The notes below the pieces were generated by a model, which saw nothing but the letters and a program-made list of their open reading frames with translations, was not told the DNA's origin and searched no databases. A stretch of DNA of 64,000 nt from Lotus japonicus (lineage: Eukaryota > Streptophyta > Magnoliopsida > Fabales > Fabaceae). Made by a program: the position numbers and the translations under genes. Shown one piece after another: positions 45,188-56,579 of this stretch (its first letter is position 1; every line of letters begins with the position of its first letter). The DNA is taken from assembly GCF_012489685.1 (NCBI RefSeq), contig NC_080046.1:64991984-65055983 (forward strand), written 5' to 3'.

Positions 45188-46487
45188 ATGATGTATAGCA
45201 TGGATTCATCTTCTTCTCAGCATCCAAACCTCCCTCCAGGTTTTCGCTTCCACCCTACAGATGAAGAACTAGTTGTTCACTACCTTAAAAGAAAAGCAGA
45301 TTCTGCTCCTCTTCCTGTTGCCATAATTGCTGATGTTGATCTCTATAAGATCGATCCATGGGAGCTCCCAAGTACGCAAATTTCATCACACCCCACTTTT
45401 TCTTTCTGCCACACGACATAAAGTTTCTGGATCTGTTACTGATGAATGCATAACTGTTGATGATTGCATAGTTATTATAGAAACTTTAATGTTTATGGTA
45501 CTTTTTGTCTGTTTTGCTGCAGGTAAAGCAGCGTTTGGTGAGCGAGAGTGGTACTTTTTCAGTCCAAGGGATAGGAAATATCCAAACGGGGCAAGGCCTA
45601 ATAGGGCTGCTACTTCAGGGTATTGGAAAGCTACAGGAACTGACAAGCCTATCATAGCTTCTGATGGGAACCACAAAGTTGGAGTTAAGAAAGCTCTTCT
45701 TTTCTATGGTGGGAAGCCTCCAAAAGGGGTTAAAACTAATTGGATTATGCATGAGTACAGGCTCCCCGAAAATTCATTGAATTCATCATCTCTGGCTGCT
45801 GCTCCTGCACATGGTAGAAAGAAGAATTCCTTGAGGGTATGCATGCCATGTGTTTTAATTCATATTCTCTATGAGTTTCTAATCTTTTTTGCTGGAATTT
45901 TCTTGTCGAATAATTTTTTTTTCTTGTTTTGAATTTGTGTTTGGCAGCTTGATGATTGGGTTTTGTGCCGAATTTACATAAAAAACAACAGTACAAGCTT
46001 CCCAAGGCTACCATTGATGGAGCAGGACAAGGAGGTTTCTGATTCTATGCTACCAACGATGTCAATGGCTAAAGATGAGAATTGTAAACCAACATCTTCT
46101 TCAAAAAGTGCAAGTTATGGACCTATGGGACTGGAAAACGATCATGACAACTTTTTCCTTGGAATATTAGCAGCTGAACAGAGCATGCAAAATGGTTCAA
46201 ACTCAGACTCACATCAAGTTATCTCTTCAGACACAAAGGGGAATAACTTCCCCGTGAAACGAGCACTGCCGTCACAATTTTGGAATGAAACGGTGTCTTC
46301 TTCTCCAGGGAGGCGATTCCATTGTGATCTTAATAACACTGGAAGCAGCTGCACTGCTGATGAGGAAAACAATTCCTTTGCTTCTCTGTTTAGCCAGTTT
46401 CCACAGAGCTCAGCGTTTCTTGGCCCTGTTGGTGATGGTGGGTTTAGGCAACAGTTTCAACTTCCAAACATCAATTGGAACGTTTAA
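45188..46487 (+). CDS. NAC-domain transcription factor (NAC056/NARS1-like)
   Basis: Exons 45188-45371, 45523-45836 and 45948-46487 with GT-AG introns; 345 residues. All five NAC subdomains are present: [60 protein letters not shown] and [39 protein letters not shown] then [21 protein letters not shown]. Introns sit where plant NAC genes usually have them. The sequence is closest, from memory of family patterns, to the Arabidopsis NAC056/NAC018/NAC025 group, which act in seed and embryo development and senescence. The C-terminal half is Ser/Asn-rich, a likely activation region. A second in-frame ATG (45191) follows the first directly, so either could start the protein. Confidence 0.95.
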
Positions 46488-46872
46488 TTAGGCTAGATAG
46501 ATACTGGTTGTGATATATTGATAATGTATGTAGCTAGCTGCAATTGTAGGTAGGTCCTGTTAAGTTTTAATCTGGGTTATATTATTTTGCTCCTTACTGT
46601 AATCATAACATATTACATATACAGGAGGTTTCATGACTATATATATGTGTATGCCTGTATCATATATACTAATGCTTTGAAGGCTTGAAGCTTAGACCAA
46701 AATCACTTTTATATAATCCTGCTCAAATGGCTACAAGTAGTCAAGTACAATAAATATTGTGTTAGACGGTTGAAAGGTTTCCCAACCAATTGAACATTAT
46801 GTTTACTAGAGAGTAGGGACGACTAAAGAGAAATAATCTAATCCTAAATATAGTTAAGCGGAGTAAAGCAGT
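46488..46872. other. 3' UTR and flank of the NAC gene
   Basis: AT-rich; contains likely poly(A) signals such as CAATAAATA near 46749. No gene. Confidence 0.4.
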
Positions 46873-47110
46873 AATGATATATACACACCTCATTTTTTAA
46901 ACACTTTATTTCCACCTATCTTTATTTATATCTCTCTTCTTTTATCATCTATCACATCTCATACTTTTGGTGGAAGTTGAACCTTTTATTTTGAGGGACT
47001 CGTTTTCGTGCTTGTAGTTTTTGTTTTTTAGTAATTTTCCGATGTCTTAAAAAAATACTTTCTCTCTCTTACTTTTCTTCCTATCTCACTCTTCATTTCA
47101 CATTTTTCCA
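46873..47110 (-). repeat. MITE-like dispersed repeat, copy 2
   Basis: Minus-strand reading gives GATGTGATAGATGATAAAA, GTGGAAATAAAGTG and AATGAGGTGTGTATATATCA. It matches copy 1 at 8870-9075 but has an extra segment of about 100 bp between the AGATAGGAAGAAAA.TAAGAG part and GAGATGTGATAGAT. Confidence 0.55.
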
Positions 47111-47411
47111 CCACTCTTAGAGGTGTGAAAGAAACATTATCCCAGAATAAAGTGGACAAGTTAAAAAACAATCACAAAATTACTCAAGTGTGATCATTTA
47201 TTTTAGAAGCCTTCATTAAGGCTAGTGCCTCAATTAATATCTTACCATAGATACCTAAAAATACAAATTGATTTTTTATGTAGTTACATTCCACTCACCA
47301 TGCTTTGTCATGGACATTGCTTAATCTATATCACCACCCAAAAATCAGAGGTGCCCATCCTTCCGAAAGAACAATAAATAATTAAATATGTGTCAACAAA
47401 TTAAATTTTGC

Positions 47412-47559
47412 GTCCCCGAATGATAGCTCAAGTGGTAAGAGCTGGGACATAAGGGTTGGGTGGGGTGAAGGGTCCCGGGTTCGAACCAAGAGGAGAGATT
47501 AATTTACTAACATTTCTAACAACTAACATTTGCCTATCCAAATAAATAAATAAATAAAT
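47412..47559 (+). mobile_element. tRNA-derived SINE (plus strand)
   Basis: It has an A-box-like TAGCTCAAGTGG, a perfect B-box GGTTCGAACC and a 3' tail of AAATA repeats. The probable TSD AAATTTTGC / AAAATTTGC is imperfect. The head is shared with the minus-strand SINE at 42751-42855. It is not a functional tRNA: no acceptor stem pairing was seen and the tail continues. Confidence 0.8.
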
Positions 47560-47569
47560 AAAATTTGCA

Positions 47570-49458
47570 AGCTTATGATAGAAAATACAATATGGAAAGA
47601 AATTATGAACTGAAGATGGGCTAATAGCAAACGATAAACATGAAGGACACCTTAGATTTAATAGTTATTAGTTGAATTGATCAAAAATGTCAAATAGCGT
47701 GATTAATTAATAGTAAAATTAAAGGGTGAATCCCTCCATTTGAGTACGTACCAAAGAAATTAACCTATTATTTTTTTGGAACCATCCTCTATTTTATCTC
47801 CAACACTTTCACTATAAAGAGATTTGTTACATTTACATGAGAAATTCTTCTTATTATATATTCAGCCAACTTTGCCTCTAATATATTTCTCCTTTTGGTT
47901 ACAACCACTAATCAAAACCGCATAAAATGTTTGCAATTGAAAAGAGGAGATATGTCAAATCTGATAAGGAAATAACCGTCTTACTTTAATCTTCTGGGCA
48001 TTTAGTGAATACTTTTAGAAACAGGATAAGGGAGATGAAGATAAAAAGGTTTCTTTTACCTTCATAGTTGAGAGCATATCCCGAAACCTAAAGTCAACTG
48101 CTTAAAGTTGTTGGAATTATGACAAACATAAATTCCTTTATCGTAGAATTAGTACTGAAGAAATATTATTTTTTACCTTTCATTCTTAAAGAGAAATGAT
48201 TCCTACATATTCACTTTTAGCTAGCATATATTCAACATTTTAACAATAGATTTTAACTACTGAAAATGTTAGTTGTGTAGTTAAAACCATCACAAATTAT
48301 AGGTTGAATGATGAACGTTGAAATATGTATGTCCACGCATCATTACGTTTTTGAAATATAATTAAGTGTATGACGATGAAATTAAAATCATGCAGAGAAA
48401 CACTCATAAAAATTGAGATGATCGAGTTGATTATCCAACATGATTTTAATTCACCAACTTTTTAAGGTATATCCAAACCCGCACTAAACATATATAATTT
48501 AAGTAATCATTTGGAAATACCCAATTCCATACTTGAGTGAGAACATTGTTTGTACCAAAACATTGTGTAGGAATAATTAATCTTGATCATATTAAGTTTT
48601 GTTACTGTAGCCATAAGAACTTATTGAACTCTTTAAATTTTTATGGACCAGCACTAAAGTTTGTACCAAAACACATGCATGGACCACACGTATTGACTTC
48701 ATAATTAAACTGTTTTTAAGGGGATCGGAATCTTCATAGTCATAGCTAGCTCCACCTCAACTAACCATATCAAGTTTGAGAAGCACTTTTTCTCAACTTT
48801 AATTAACTAGCACACACTTTCTTAATCACATTTTCACATAGCAAACAAAACATGTGGTGCCTGTGAATCCAATTATCCAAATCCATATAAAAGGATTATT
48901 ATAATATAAATATATGACCAGAAGATTTCATGTGGGGAGTATGGAGCCATCAAATACATATAAGACAGAAGGGAGACATTGGGCCTCACTTTTCTATCTA
49001 ATGACGTCTGATTATTCGCGGTCATAATCATGTATTTGATTAATTGAAATGATTATTATATGCAAAGATTAGATAAATCTTGATTAAAGCCAACATCTTC
49101 ACATGAAACGTCGTACATCGTTTTTCTTGATTACCTCTAATGTATCGCCATAGCATTGGCTCATCAAAAAGTAGCAAACTTGGTTGTCGCGTTATCAACT
49201 TCGTTGAAAAGTAATGATCTCTCTAATGTATCGACATGTTATTGGCTATACATAGACTCACACAATGGTATCATCACTTGGACACAAATGTACTTATTGA
49301 GCATTGAACTCTTCCTGAATGCTCACAAGGATATATTTTCACTGTTTTTTTCTTTTGAGTCTACAATCTTTTTTAATCAACTCAAATTTGGAAGTTAAAA
49401 ATAATAAGTTAAGCTAATTAACACCTCCCGACAGATGTTAGTCTACTTGGTAATGACA
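47570..49458. other. Intergenic stretch without recognisable genes
   Basis: AT-rich. Frames are short and carry no domain. No bounded repeat recognised. Confidence 0.4.
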
Positions 49459-49633
49459 AACACTTCTGGTTTCATCTACCGTGGGTCAGTTTCTAACTGA
49501 CCCACGGTGTCTCAGTTCACAGACATCCGTTGATTTAATTGTTTTTATGTTTTAACGGTTCATATTAATTAGATTTTTAAAAAATCATTTATTAAATATA
49601 TATTACTTTACTAAAAAACCCTTCTCCTTTCTC

Positions 49634-49948
49634 ATGCTTCCTCCACCCCACCACCGTGCCCTCCCTTTGCAGAACCACTGTATCGCCATATGCTTGATTT
49701 TGAACGCTGAACCCTTTGGTCCTTCTGAGAAGCTTGTGAAAATATCTTCAATGCCTGATTGGGTACAACCCGCCTTCAAAGGAATGACGCAGTTGAATAT
49801 GGTTCAGAGAAAGGTATATGATGCTGCACTCTTCAAGCCTCCACCCAAAGCCAACCATCCAAAAACCCAGATCCAAAATAACATCTCTTCAATAGCAAAA
49901 CCCATACCCAAAATTGCATGGCTTCAACAACAAAACTCAGATCCATAA
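49634..49948 (+). pseudogene. Captured fragment of a BRR2-type spliceosomal RNA helicase gene
   Basis: The open frame contains AEPFGPSEKLVKISSMPDWV, then QPAFKGMTQLNMVQ and KVYDAALFK (about 49703-49838). This is the stretch just before the first helicase cassette of plant BRR2/DExH12-type U5 snRNP helicases. The expected next motif, Walker A (APTGAGKT in the family), is absent: the frame turns into KPPPKANHPKTQ. Flanking residues on both sides are not helicase-like. It is one or two exons captured by the Pack-MULE. An ATG and open frame exist, but expression is unknown. Confidence 0.82.
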
Positions 49949-49979
49949 CAAATCTCTGGTACCAAACACTCATCCCCTG

Positions 49980-50400
49980 TGATTACAATTTGCGGAAAAA
50001 ACAGATGTGGTGAAGAAAGGCAGTGGTGTGGGAGAGAAGAGGGGCTGTAGAGGGTGGCGGTGGCGGTTGTGGTTGGGAATGAACGGTCGCAGATGCTATC
50101 GGCGCCATGGTGGTCGAGAGGCAAGGGTGGTGGAGCGGTGGCTCAAACCGACGGTGTGCGATCTTGAGTGGTGAAGGCAGAGGAGGGTGGCAGAACTGGC
50201 GGGTGGAGGTTGCGGCGGCGGAGGAGCTGGGGTGGAAAGGGAGGAACAACAATAACAGTGTGTGAGACAGGGAGGAAGAAAGTGAGTGAAGGGGATGATG
50301 TTGTTGGTTTGTTGAAATCCAGCTTCAACTTTGGTGGCCATCGACAGTGAGAGAAACAAAACTGGAAAAGTGCTAGAACACAGTGAAGGAGAAGTATGGA
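49980..50400 (-). other. GC-rich second half of the Pack-MULE, unidentified capture
   Basis: Several overlapping minus-strand open frames are Pro/Ser/His-rich. One starts MATKVEAGFQQTNN. GC content is clearly above the surroundings, which suggests a 5' UTR/first exon of a cellular gene, but I do not recognise it. Confidence 0.4.
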
Positions 50401-50507
50401 ATTGTTTTAGTAATGGAGGGTATTTGTGTCTACTCACACAAAAATAAAAACTGAAGCACCGTGCGTCAGTTTGAAACTGACACACGGTAGATGCAGCCAA
50501 CACTTCT

Positions 50508-53050
50508 ACTTAAAAAATTAGGATTGAGTTCGATTTTTACTGCTGATGTTAGAGATGTGTTGGTAATACATTTTTAATCAATCCATGACCTCAAATGTCT
50601 TGATCCGTAGTGGTGACCACAAACGTCGAACTTACCCAAAATTTCCTTCATCCAAAAATAGTTAATCAACACCTTGAACTTTGAAGGGGCCGGATGGGCT
50701 CATGTTTTGTTAAGTATTGGATTAAATTCAGCCCAAAATACATATTGATTTTGTAAGAGACTAGATTATGCTTACAAGACAAGTAAAAAAACAATATGTT
50801 AATACTAAATTCCATTATGAAATATCAGCAAAACAAAAAGTCATTGTTCAATATAAAACCTAGCTCAATTAAAAATATTGAGCATATTTCAAAGATTAAA
50901 CTCTTTTGAAGTAAAGTTTAGCAATTAAGTGTTCTTTTTTTTTTTTTGACATAAAGCAATTAAGTATTCACCATACTCTCAGGTGCAAAATTACAATAGT
51001 AATTAAGTATTCCAAATCCAAATGAGACTCTTTTAAAGTAAAGTTTAGCTATCCTACAAAAAGTGAAGTCTACCTCAATTTCATCCATTTAGTATTTGGA
51101 ATATAGTTTGGAAGGCTAATCTAGAATATTCAATTGAAGCTTCAAGTTAGAGCTTGTATCTAATCGTGCAATGAATTGTATGGATAACTTATTTTTAAAT
51201 AGACTCTGATATGGATAATTACATATTTCATCAACCCAATTTCTCTCTATCTTTCTCTTTCTATCACACAATATGTCATATATATCATTTTTCCCTCCTA
51301 ATTTATCCGGTGCATGCTTGGGTGCCCATAAATTCAGGTGAGTGTATCATACATTAGTGATGTGTACCACTAAAATAAATACACTTAAGATGACATGAAT
51401 AAATTAGTAATGACATAACACTATTTTCTAATTTATACTTATTAATTTAGTATTTGCTTAATGACCCCGCTTTTATTTAGTTTACTCAATAATGACTCCA
51501 CTTTTATTTGTGTTCTTCAATTTTCATCTCCATGTTCTTCGTGTTTTTTTCTTCTTCTTCTTCAAACAATCATTATCAAAACCCAACACACTCAATCTCA
51601 CCTCATTTCCATTTTCTCAATCTTCTTCTTCTTTCTCAATCTCACCCCAAAAGAGAACCCATAAACTCAAAATCCAAAAACCCCTTCAACTAAAAACGAT
51701 TCAAATCCAAAATCTTTCACCCAAAACAGAACACAAATAATCCCTCCGTTTTGTTTCTGGATATCTCTATGGAGAGAAAAAACTTCCAACCTCACAAATG
51801 AACTTGATCTTCTTTCTCAATGATCCCGTTGTACAGTAGAATTTGGAGACAACACAAATAGAAATCAAAATTTGGAGCAGCAGTAATAAGTAGTAACAAA
51901 TTGCAGGGCAGCAACAATATGAAGATTAGTGAGAATAAAAGACATAGCATAATTCGTATACTAGAATTCACATGAACAAAATCCTTGCCACCATTTGTTC
52001 GCATTCGTTCGCACTGTTCTTTCCCGACCTATACCCTGGCCTTCCTCGTGGACTCGCGACACTTTGTTCTCCTTGTTCACGTCACCACTTTCGCCTAGGC
52101 CATTTCACATAGCAGGGATTTGGGAATTTTCTTGAAGAAGATGAATCAATAACAACTTCAGAATTTTCCCCAGTATCTAGAACCCTAATTTGATTTTTAT
52201 TGATTCTCAATCGAAGCGTAAGATATTTTCACCTCACAAGTGGACTAAAATGGAAATTTTAATAATTTCATCGGGTTGATTTTAGAATAACAATAAGTTC
52301 ACAACCTTAATTACTAAACAAAAGAATATTTACATGTGTAAATACGCGATTGGTACATGTCATTCATGTACAATACCCATAAAGGATATGGATTCTCTGC
52401 AGCAGTTTTTCCCTCAATCTCTCTGCTGCAGCCTTTCTGGCCATTGGATTTATCCAATGGTCCAGAAATATCCAACATTTAAAAATAGTTTTTGTTAAAA
52501 AAAAAACACGCACGTGATACCACTGCCGAGGAAGCATATCGGGAAGCGTCTGAGTCCGGCGGACATGGCTGTTCCTACCGCCGATATGAACCAAAAAAGC
52601 CACTGCGTGATAGGGGTTAACGGCAACGCTATTTACTCTTAGTTAAATTCTATAGAAACTATAGCAAGTACTGTAAATTCCCCTGTTTTTATTCTTTAAC
52701 ATGTGTTTAAGGGTTCACTCCAATTTTCCCAGATTTAGAATGTAGAGAATGAGTAGGAAAAGAAGAGCCTGCAGACGGATGAACTGAATCTAATTGACAA
52801 TACATTCCCTGTTCAATGAATTCCAATTTCATTATGAATCTGCACAAATTGATTGCTGCAGTGGTTATGGGTGATTTGGGATGTTAGGAAAAATCCCAAT
52901 TTTCAATTTGAGAATGGATTTTCATTTTGATTTGGATTTTCATTTTGATATGGATTAAATGAAATTAATTAACATGCAAAAGTTAATTTTTTTTTCTATA
53001 GTAATTTTTAAGTTCGTCCAATTTTTTATTTTGAAAATAAGTTCATCCAA
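50508..53050. other. Intergenic stretch with CT-rich tract and small foldbacks
   Basis: At 51540-51640 there is CTTCTTCTT-rich sequence, a possible UTR-like tract without a supported gene. At about 52395-52465 two short inverted repeats occur (CTGCAGCAG / CTGCTGCAG and CCATTGGAT / ATCCAATGG). No coding region recognised. Confidence 0.4.
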
Positions 53051-53054
53051 ATTT

Positions 53055-55255
53055 GATCATCTGTGTTACAACCAGATGACTCATCAGTGAAGCTCAACTC
53101 ACCATTCTCAAAGATAGCTCTGGACCTCCTCCTAACTTGTTCTTCCTCAGCACTTGACTCATCACTAGACAGAATGAGCATCTCAGGGAGTCCTTTCTGC
53201 CTCTTGGAAGCACCACCTCTAGCAATGACTCTACTTGACTTCCTAACAAGTTGTGTAGCAGGCTTTTTTGTGGGTCACCTTTTTTGATACAGGAGGTGGC
53301 TGATAAGTGCTAATTTTACGTGTTTTTAAATATCATTTTAAGCACTTATTTGACCTTTATGCTTGGATTGTAGATTATTTTATCCCCATAAGTAGTTAAT
53401 TTAGTAAATAGTTAAGTTTAGTATATAAATAGAGTAAATATTATATTTTCACATTTAATCTTTTATTTTCAATGATAGGTGAAAATCTATGAAGATCTGT
53501 GCCACAAGATGTCAAAAGGCCAAGAAATGGAGAATCTCGCTTAAGCCAAATGTTATTCGCTTAAGCGAAATTATATGGCAGAGGGTATCAATTCTGGAAG
53601 ACAATCTCGCTTAAGCCGAATTCTTTCTTGCTTAAGCGAACCATTCAGTGGCATAGAAGGAAAGTGAACCCTCGCTTAAGCGAGACTTATGCTCGCTTAA
53701 GCGAGAAGAGTACTTCAGTGTTAAGAAAAGGCTCTCGCTTAAGCGAATCTGAAGCTCGCTTAAGCGAGCCAAACCGCCTTGGACCCTTATAAAAGGCCAG
53801 AACACGGTTTTTCTGGGGATCTCTTCCATTCTTCACCATTTTTCCTCCCTAAAACATTCAGAGGAGGCTGGGCTTCATGGAGGAAGGGTCCCTGGGCTAG
53901 GAATTGATGGAGTGGAGCTTTGGAGCATGGTGACAACCTCTTGGTGGCTATGGAAAGCTTGAGAAAGTTTCCATCGTCGTGGATTCGTCTCCGTTCTTCG
54001 GGTTTCATATCTTCCTTTCTTATCTCTTGTATATGTTCTTTTTCTATTTTTGTATCTAGAATGTTATAGCTTAGTTCTTTGATTGTTGTAAACTCAATTA
54101 TTGATGTAAATGGAAATCTTTCATGTATGGTGTTTCTCTTTGTACTTCATGCTTCTAACCAATCAATTGATAATCAAAAGAGCTTCACTAATTTATAAAT
54201 AGATCGAGAGGTTGATATGAGTTGGTGTATGCTTAGATCAATGAAAGTAGAATGCCTATGTCTTAGGTCACGCCGTGTGTTAAAGTTTTGCTTTCTACAC
54301 TTCAAGTATCATTGATTTGTGTTAGATTTTTATGGACTAGCATGAGATCGGGAGATAATTGCGGGTCCGGTTCAAGAGAGAAACCACTCAATGAACTTGT
54401 TGTCTTATGGTGAGATTATCTTAGGTAGGAACAATAGTGGGCTTCCACGTGACAGGTGGGGTTTTGAGTTCTAACAGGAGTTTCCGGGGTGACAACGGAA
54501 ATTCGCAAGCCTAGGGTACCTTGTCTTAGGATAAATTTGTTATTGGGAATGTCTTTGAGAGAGAATTTGAGTTTTAATGTTCGTTTTGGTTTTCTAGATG
54601 GTAAGGGATTACGTCTAGGAATTCCAACTGATAGATTCACCTAGGCTAGGGATAGTTAGGTGGATAGCTCTCGACATCATAAATTAAATGTACCTTTACA
54701 TAAGTGATTGAGTGGAAACAATTAGAGGATTAGGTGAATGCATTCAAAATATGTTTTCTTCTTCGTTGTCTCTGTAAACTTTCTTTTACCGCTTTCTTTA
54801 TATTGAAAATCACAAAAACAATTTATCAAACATCTTTGTATCCGCTCAAATCAATGTTTAATTGGTGGAACTGATGTTCACACAATCTCTGAGGACGATA
54901 AACCCGTATCTGCTTTGCTATGATTGAATCATAAAGGTTTAGCCAAAAGCAGTACAAAAAAATGAGGAAAAAACCTTTATCAGTGGCTGAGTAGCAGAAT
55001 CAGGTTGGGATGAGCCAACTTTGTCCTCAAGTGGTATTTTTGGGGCTTCACATTGCTTGTTCTTTGGTTTAGATGGTTTTTGTGGGGCATCTTTGGGTTG
55101 AGAGATGGTTTTTGGTGGGATGGGATTTTTGGAGGGAGGAATGAAGGGTTTAGTTTTAGGAGGGTTTGTTGGGGCATTTTTGGGTTGAGAGATGGTAATC
55201 TCTCTTATGAAAATGGAGGGAAGGATAAAAAATAAGGGTGAATACTAACACTATT
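53055..55255 (-). pseudogene. Lys/Pro-rich open frame split by a solo LTR
   Basis: On the minus strand, right of the LTR, one reads EITISQPKNAPTNPPKTK, then TISQPKDAPQKPSKPKNK and EDKVGSSQPDSATQ. Left of the LTR it continues as PPPVSKK and then, after a one-base shift, KPATQLVRKSSRVIARGGAS, KRQKGLPEMLILSSDESSAE, RRRSRAIFENGELSF. Excising 53301-54982 plus one TSD copy rejoins the frame exactly across the insertion site. The protein is basic with an acidic Ser/Glu patch; it contains an internal TISQPK.AP repeat. No family is recognised; it could be part of an older transposon gene. No in-frame ATG was seen at the start. Confidence 0.55.
53301..54982 (+). mobile_element. Solo LTR with CGCTTAAGCG palindromes
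   Basis: 1682 bp flanked by the perfect 5-bp TSD GTGGC (53296-53300 and 54983-54987). It begins TGATAAGTGC and ends CCTTTATCA, i.e. TG..CA with a short TGATAA inverted end. At 53536-53770 the palindrome (CT)CGCTTAAGCG(AG), or half of it, recurs about eight times. No internal retroelement sequence is present. Strand is nominal. Confidence 0.9.
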
Positions 55256-55259
55256 TGTT

Positions 55260-56240
55260 TGTTTGAATGTTTTTGTGAGGAAGGGAGTTGGTTGAGTGGA
55301 TTATAAGTGGAAAATAATTTTTTCATGTTTTGGATAAGAGTGGAACATGGGTGGGGATAGAAAACTAAGTGATACTCGTACCAGTCTGACTTTCCTCACA
55401 ATCTTGAGGTGAAAACCCGAGGGCAATGGAAAATTTTCCGTGAAAAAGCACTTGCATCAGTGATTAACTCGGATAGGTCATCGACTTGGTGGGGTGCTGA
55501 GTTAACGGGTCACTGACCGGACTAGTGAGTCATTGGTTTAAACGCTTGACTCGGTGTGTACTACAAAATTATAAAAACTCAAATGCAATATGAGTTAAAC
55601 ATATAACTAATAAAAGACGTGACTTATCACTAAATAATTAGTGGTGTAGTGGTAAACCTTCTCTTCCTTTTCCTCAAGTACTGTGCTCGAGTCTCCCCGA
55701 CACCATTGATTTTTTTTTTCCGAAAAAATTCATGATTTTAGTTGAAGTGTCTCAAAGGCTCTAGCTCTAGTCTGGAAAGCAAGCCCAATATATTAATTCA
55801 ACAATTGATAGGCCCATTCAATAATTACATACATGATCCATTCTCAACGAAGTTAAAAAGAATTGAAATGGGCGACTCGTCAGTTCAACCAAAAGTCGAG
55901 CGAGTCAACCATTGAACTAGCTGAGTCAAACCGGTTTCCACCGAGTTGCATGCATAACCGATTCAATGTGAGGCTTGGATCGATAAATGTCCGAGTCCTA
56001 ATCCAACCAGTTGGGCCGACCGGTCAGAGTCGAGTTTTAAAACTATACTTCACATGATGAACTTTTGCAATTCTAACATATATGATAATAATAACAAGGG
56101 TAATCAAACATGCCTTTAGTTTTAAGGGGTCTTGTTATAATTTTGTGAACTAGGAGGACTCTTATAGAAGGTTTTTTTAATTTACTGGAAATGCGATTCA
56201 ATCTGTTGATTAATTTAACCATTGGTAAACTGGTGTTTGT
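55260..56240. other. Intergenic stretch between the split frame and the synthetase gene
   Basis: Between about 55440 and 56050 words such as GACTCG, GAGTCA and ACCGG recur on both strands, and the segment ends CGGTCAGAGTCGAGTTTTAA. This looks like a decayed DNA transposon, but no target duplication was found. Confidence 0.35.
55629..55722 (+). mobile_element. SINE-like fragment
   Basis: TGGTGTAGTGGTAAACC fits a pol III A-box and GCTCGAGTC a weak B-box, about 45 bp apart. A T-run follows at 55711-55721. No TSD was verified. Confidence 0.35.
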
Positions 56241-56249
56241 TCTTTTTGT

Positions 56250-56396
56250 AAACCCCTCAATCCTCATCCCCGATTCATCAAATCAAAGAGGGACAAAACC
56301 TAAGTCCCCAATACCCCTGCGTCGTGCTCTCCGTCGTTCGCCGTCACCGCCGTTCGTTGGAGGCTCGTCACTGCACTTCATTCACGCCGACTAGGT
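56250..56396 (+). other. Candidate 5' UTR exon of the phenylalanyl-tRNA synthetase gene
   Basis: GC-richer sequence (CGTCGTGCTCTCCGTCGTTC) ends at a good donor, ACTAG|GTATTC. An acceptor could lie near 56861 (TTTTCAG). This would give a non-coding first exon and a leader intron before the ATG at 56972. cDNA support would be decisive. Confidence 0.4.
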
Positions 56397-56579
56397 ATTC
56401 TTGGTTCTTATCTCTCTTCTTCTCTCTTACTTCAATCGTGATTTTAGCGATTCTCTGTTGATTTTGAGCTTGAGGTTGATTATGAGATCTGTTCTGGACT
56501 GTATAATTGTGAGCTTGAAGCTAAGTTTGAGATTCAGATTGCATATACCTTAAGCTAGTGCAACTTATTATGAACTTGG

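Larger units (their letters stand above)
49468..50498. mobile_element. Pack-MULE with foldback ends
   Basis: A perfect 9-bp TSD AACACTTCT (49459-49467 and 50499-50507), the length typical of Mutator-like elements. The left end GGTTTCATCTACCGTGGGTC and the reverse-complemented right end GGCTGCATCTACCGTGTGTC agree over about 42 bp with few mismatches. Each end also folds on itself: ACCGTGGGTCAGTT, a 3-nt loop, then AACTGACCCACGGT (49478-49508). There is no transposase. The interior carries a piece of a cellular helicase gene and a GC-rich second half of unknown origin. Confidence 0.93.

Noticed and set aside
45327..45932. Longer single open frame across NAC exon 2
   Set aside because: It reads through intron 1 in the wrong frame; the spliced model restores all NAC subdomains.
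47412..47500. Possible tRNA gene
   Set aside because: A- and B-boxes are present but no acceptor stem pairing, and it is followed by an AAATA tail and flanked by a near-TSD: a SINE.
50096..50503. 135-residue Pro/Ser/His-rich minus-strand frame
   Set aside because: Several overlapping frames are open here because of base composition; the start overlaps the Pack-MULE end. Kept only as an unidentified capture.
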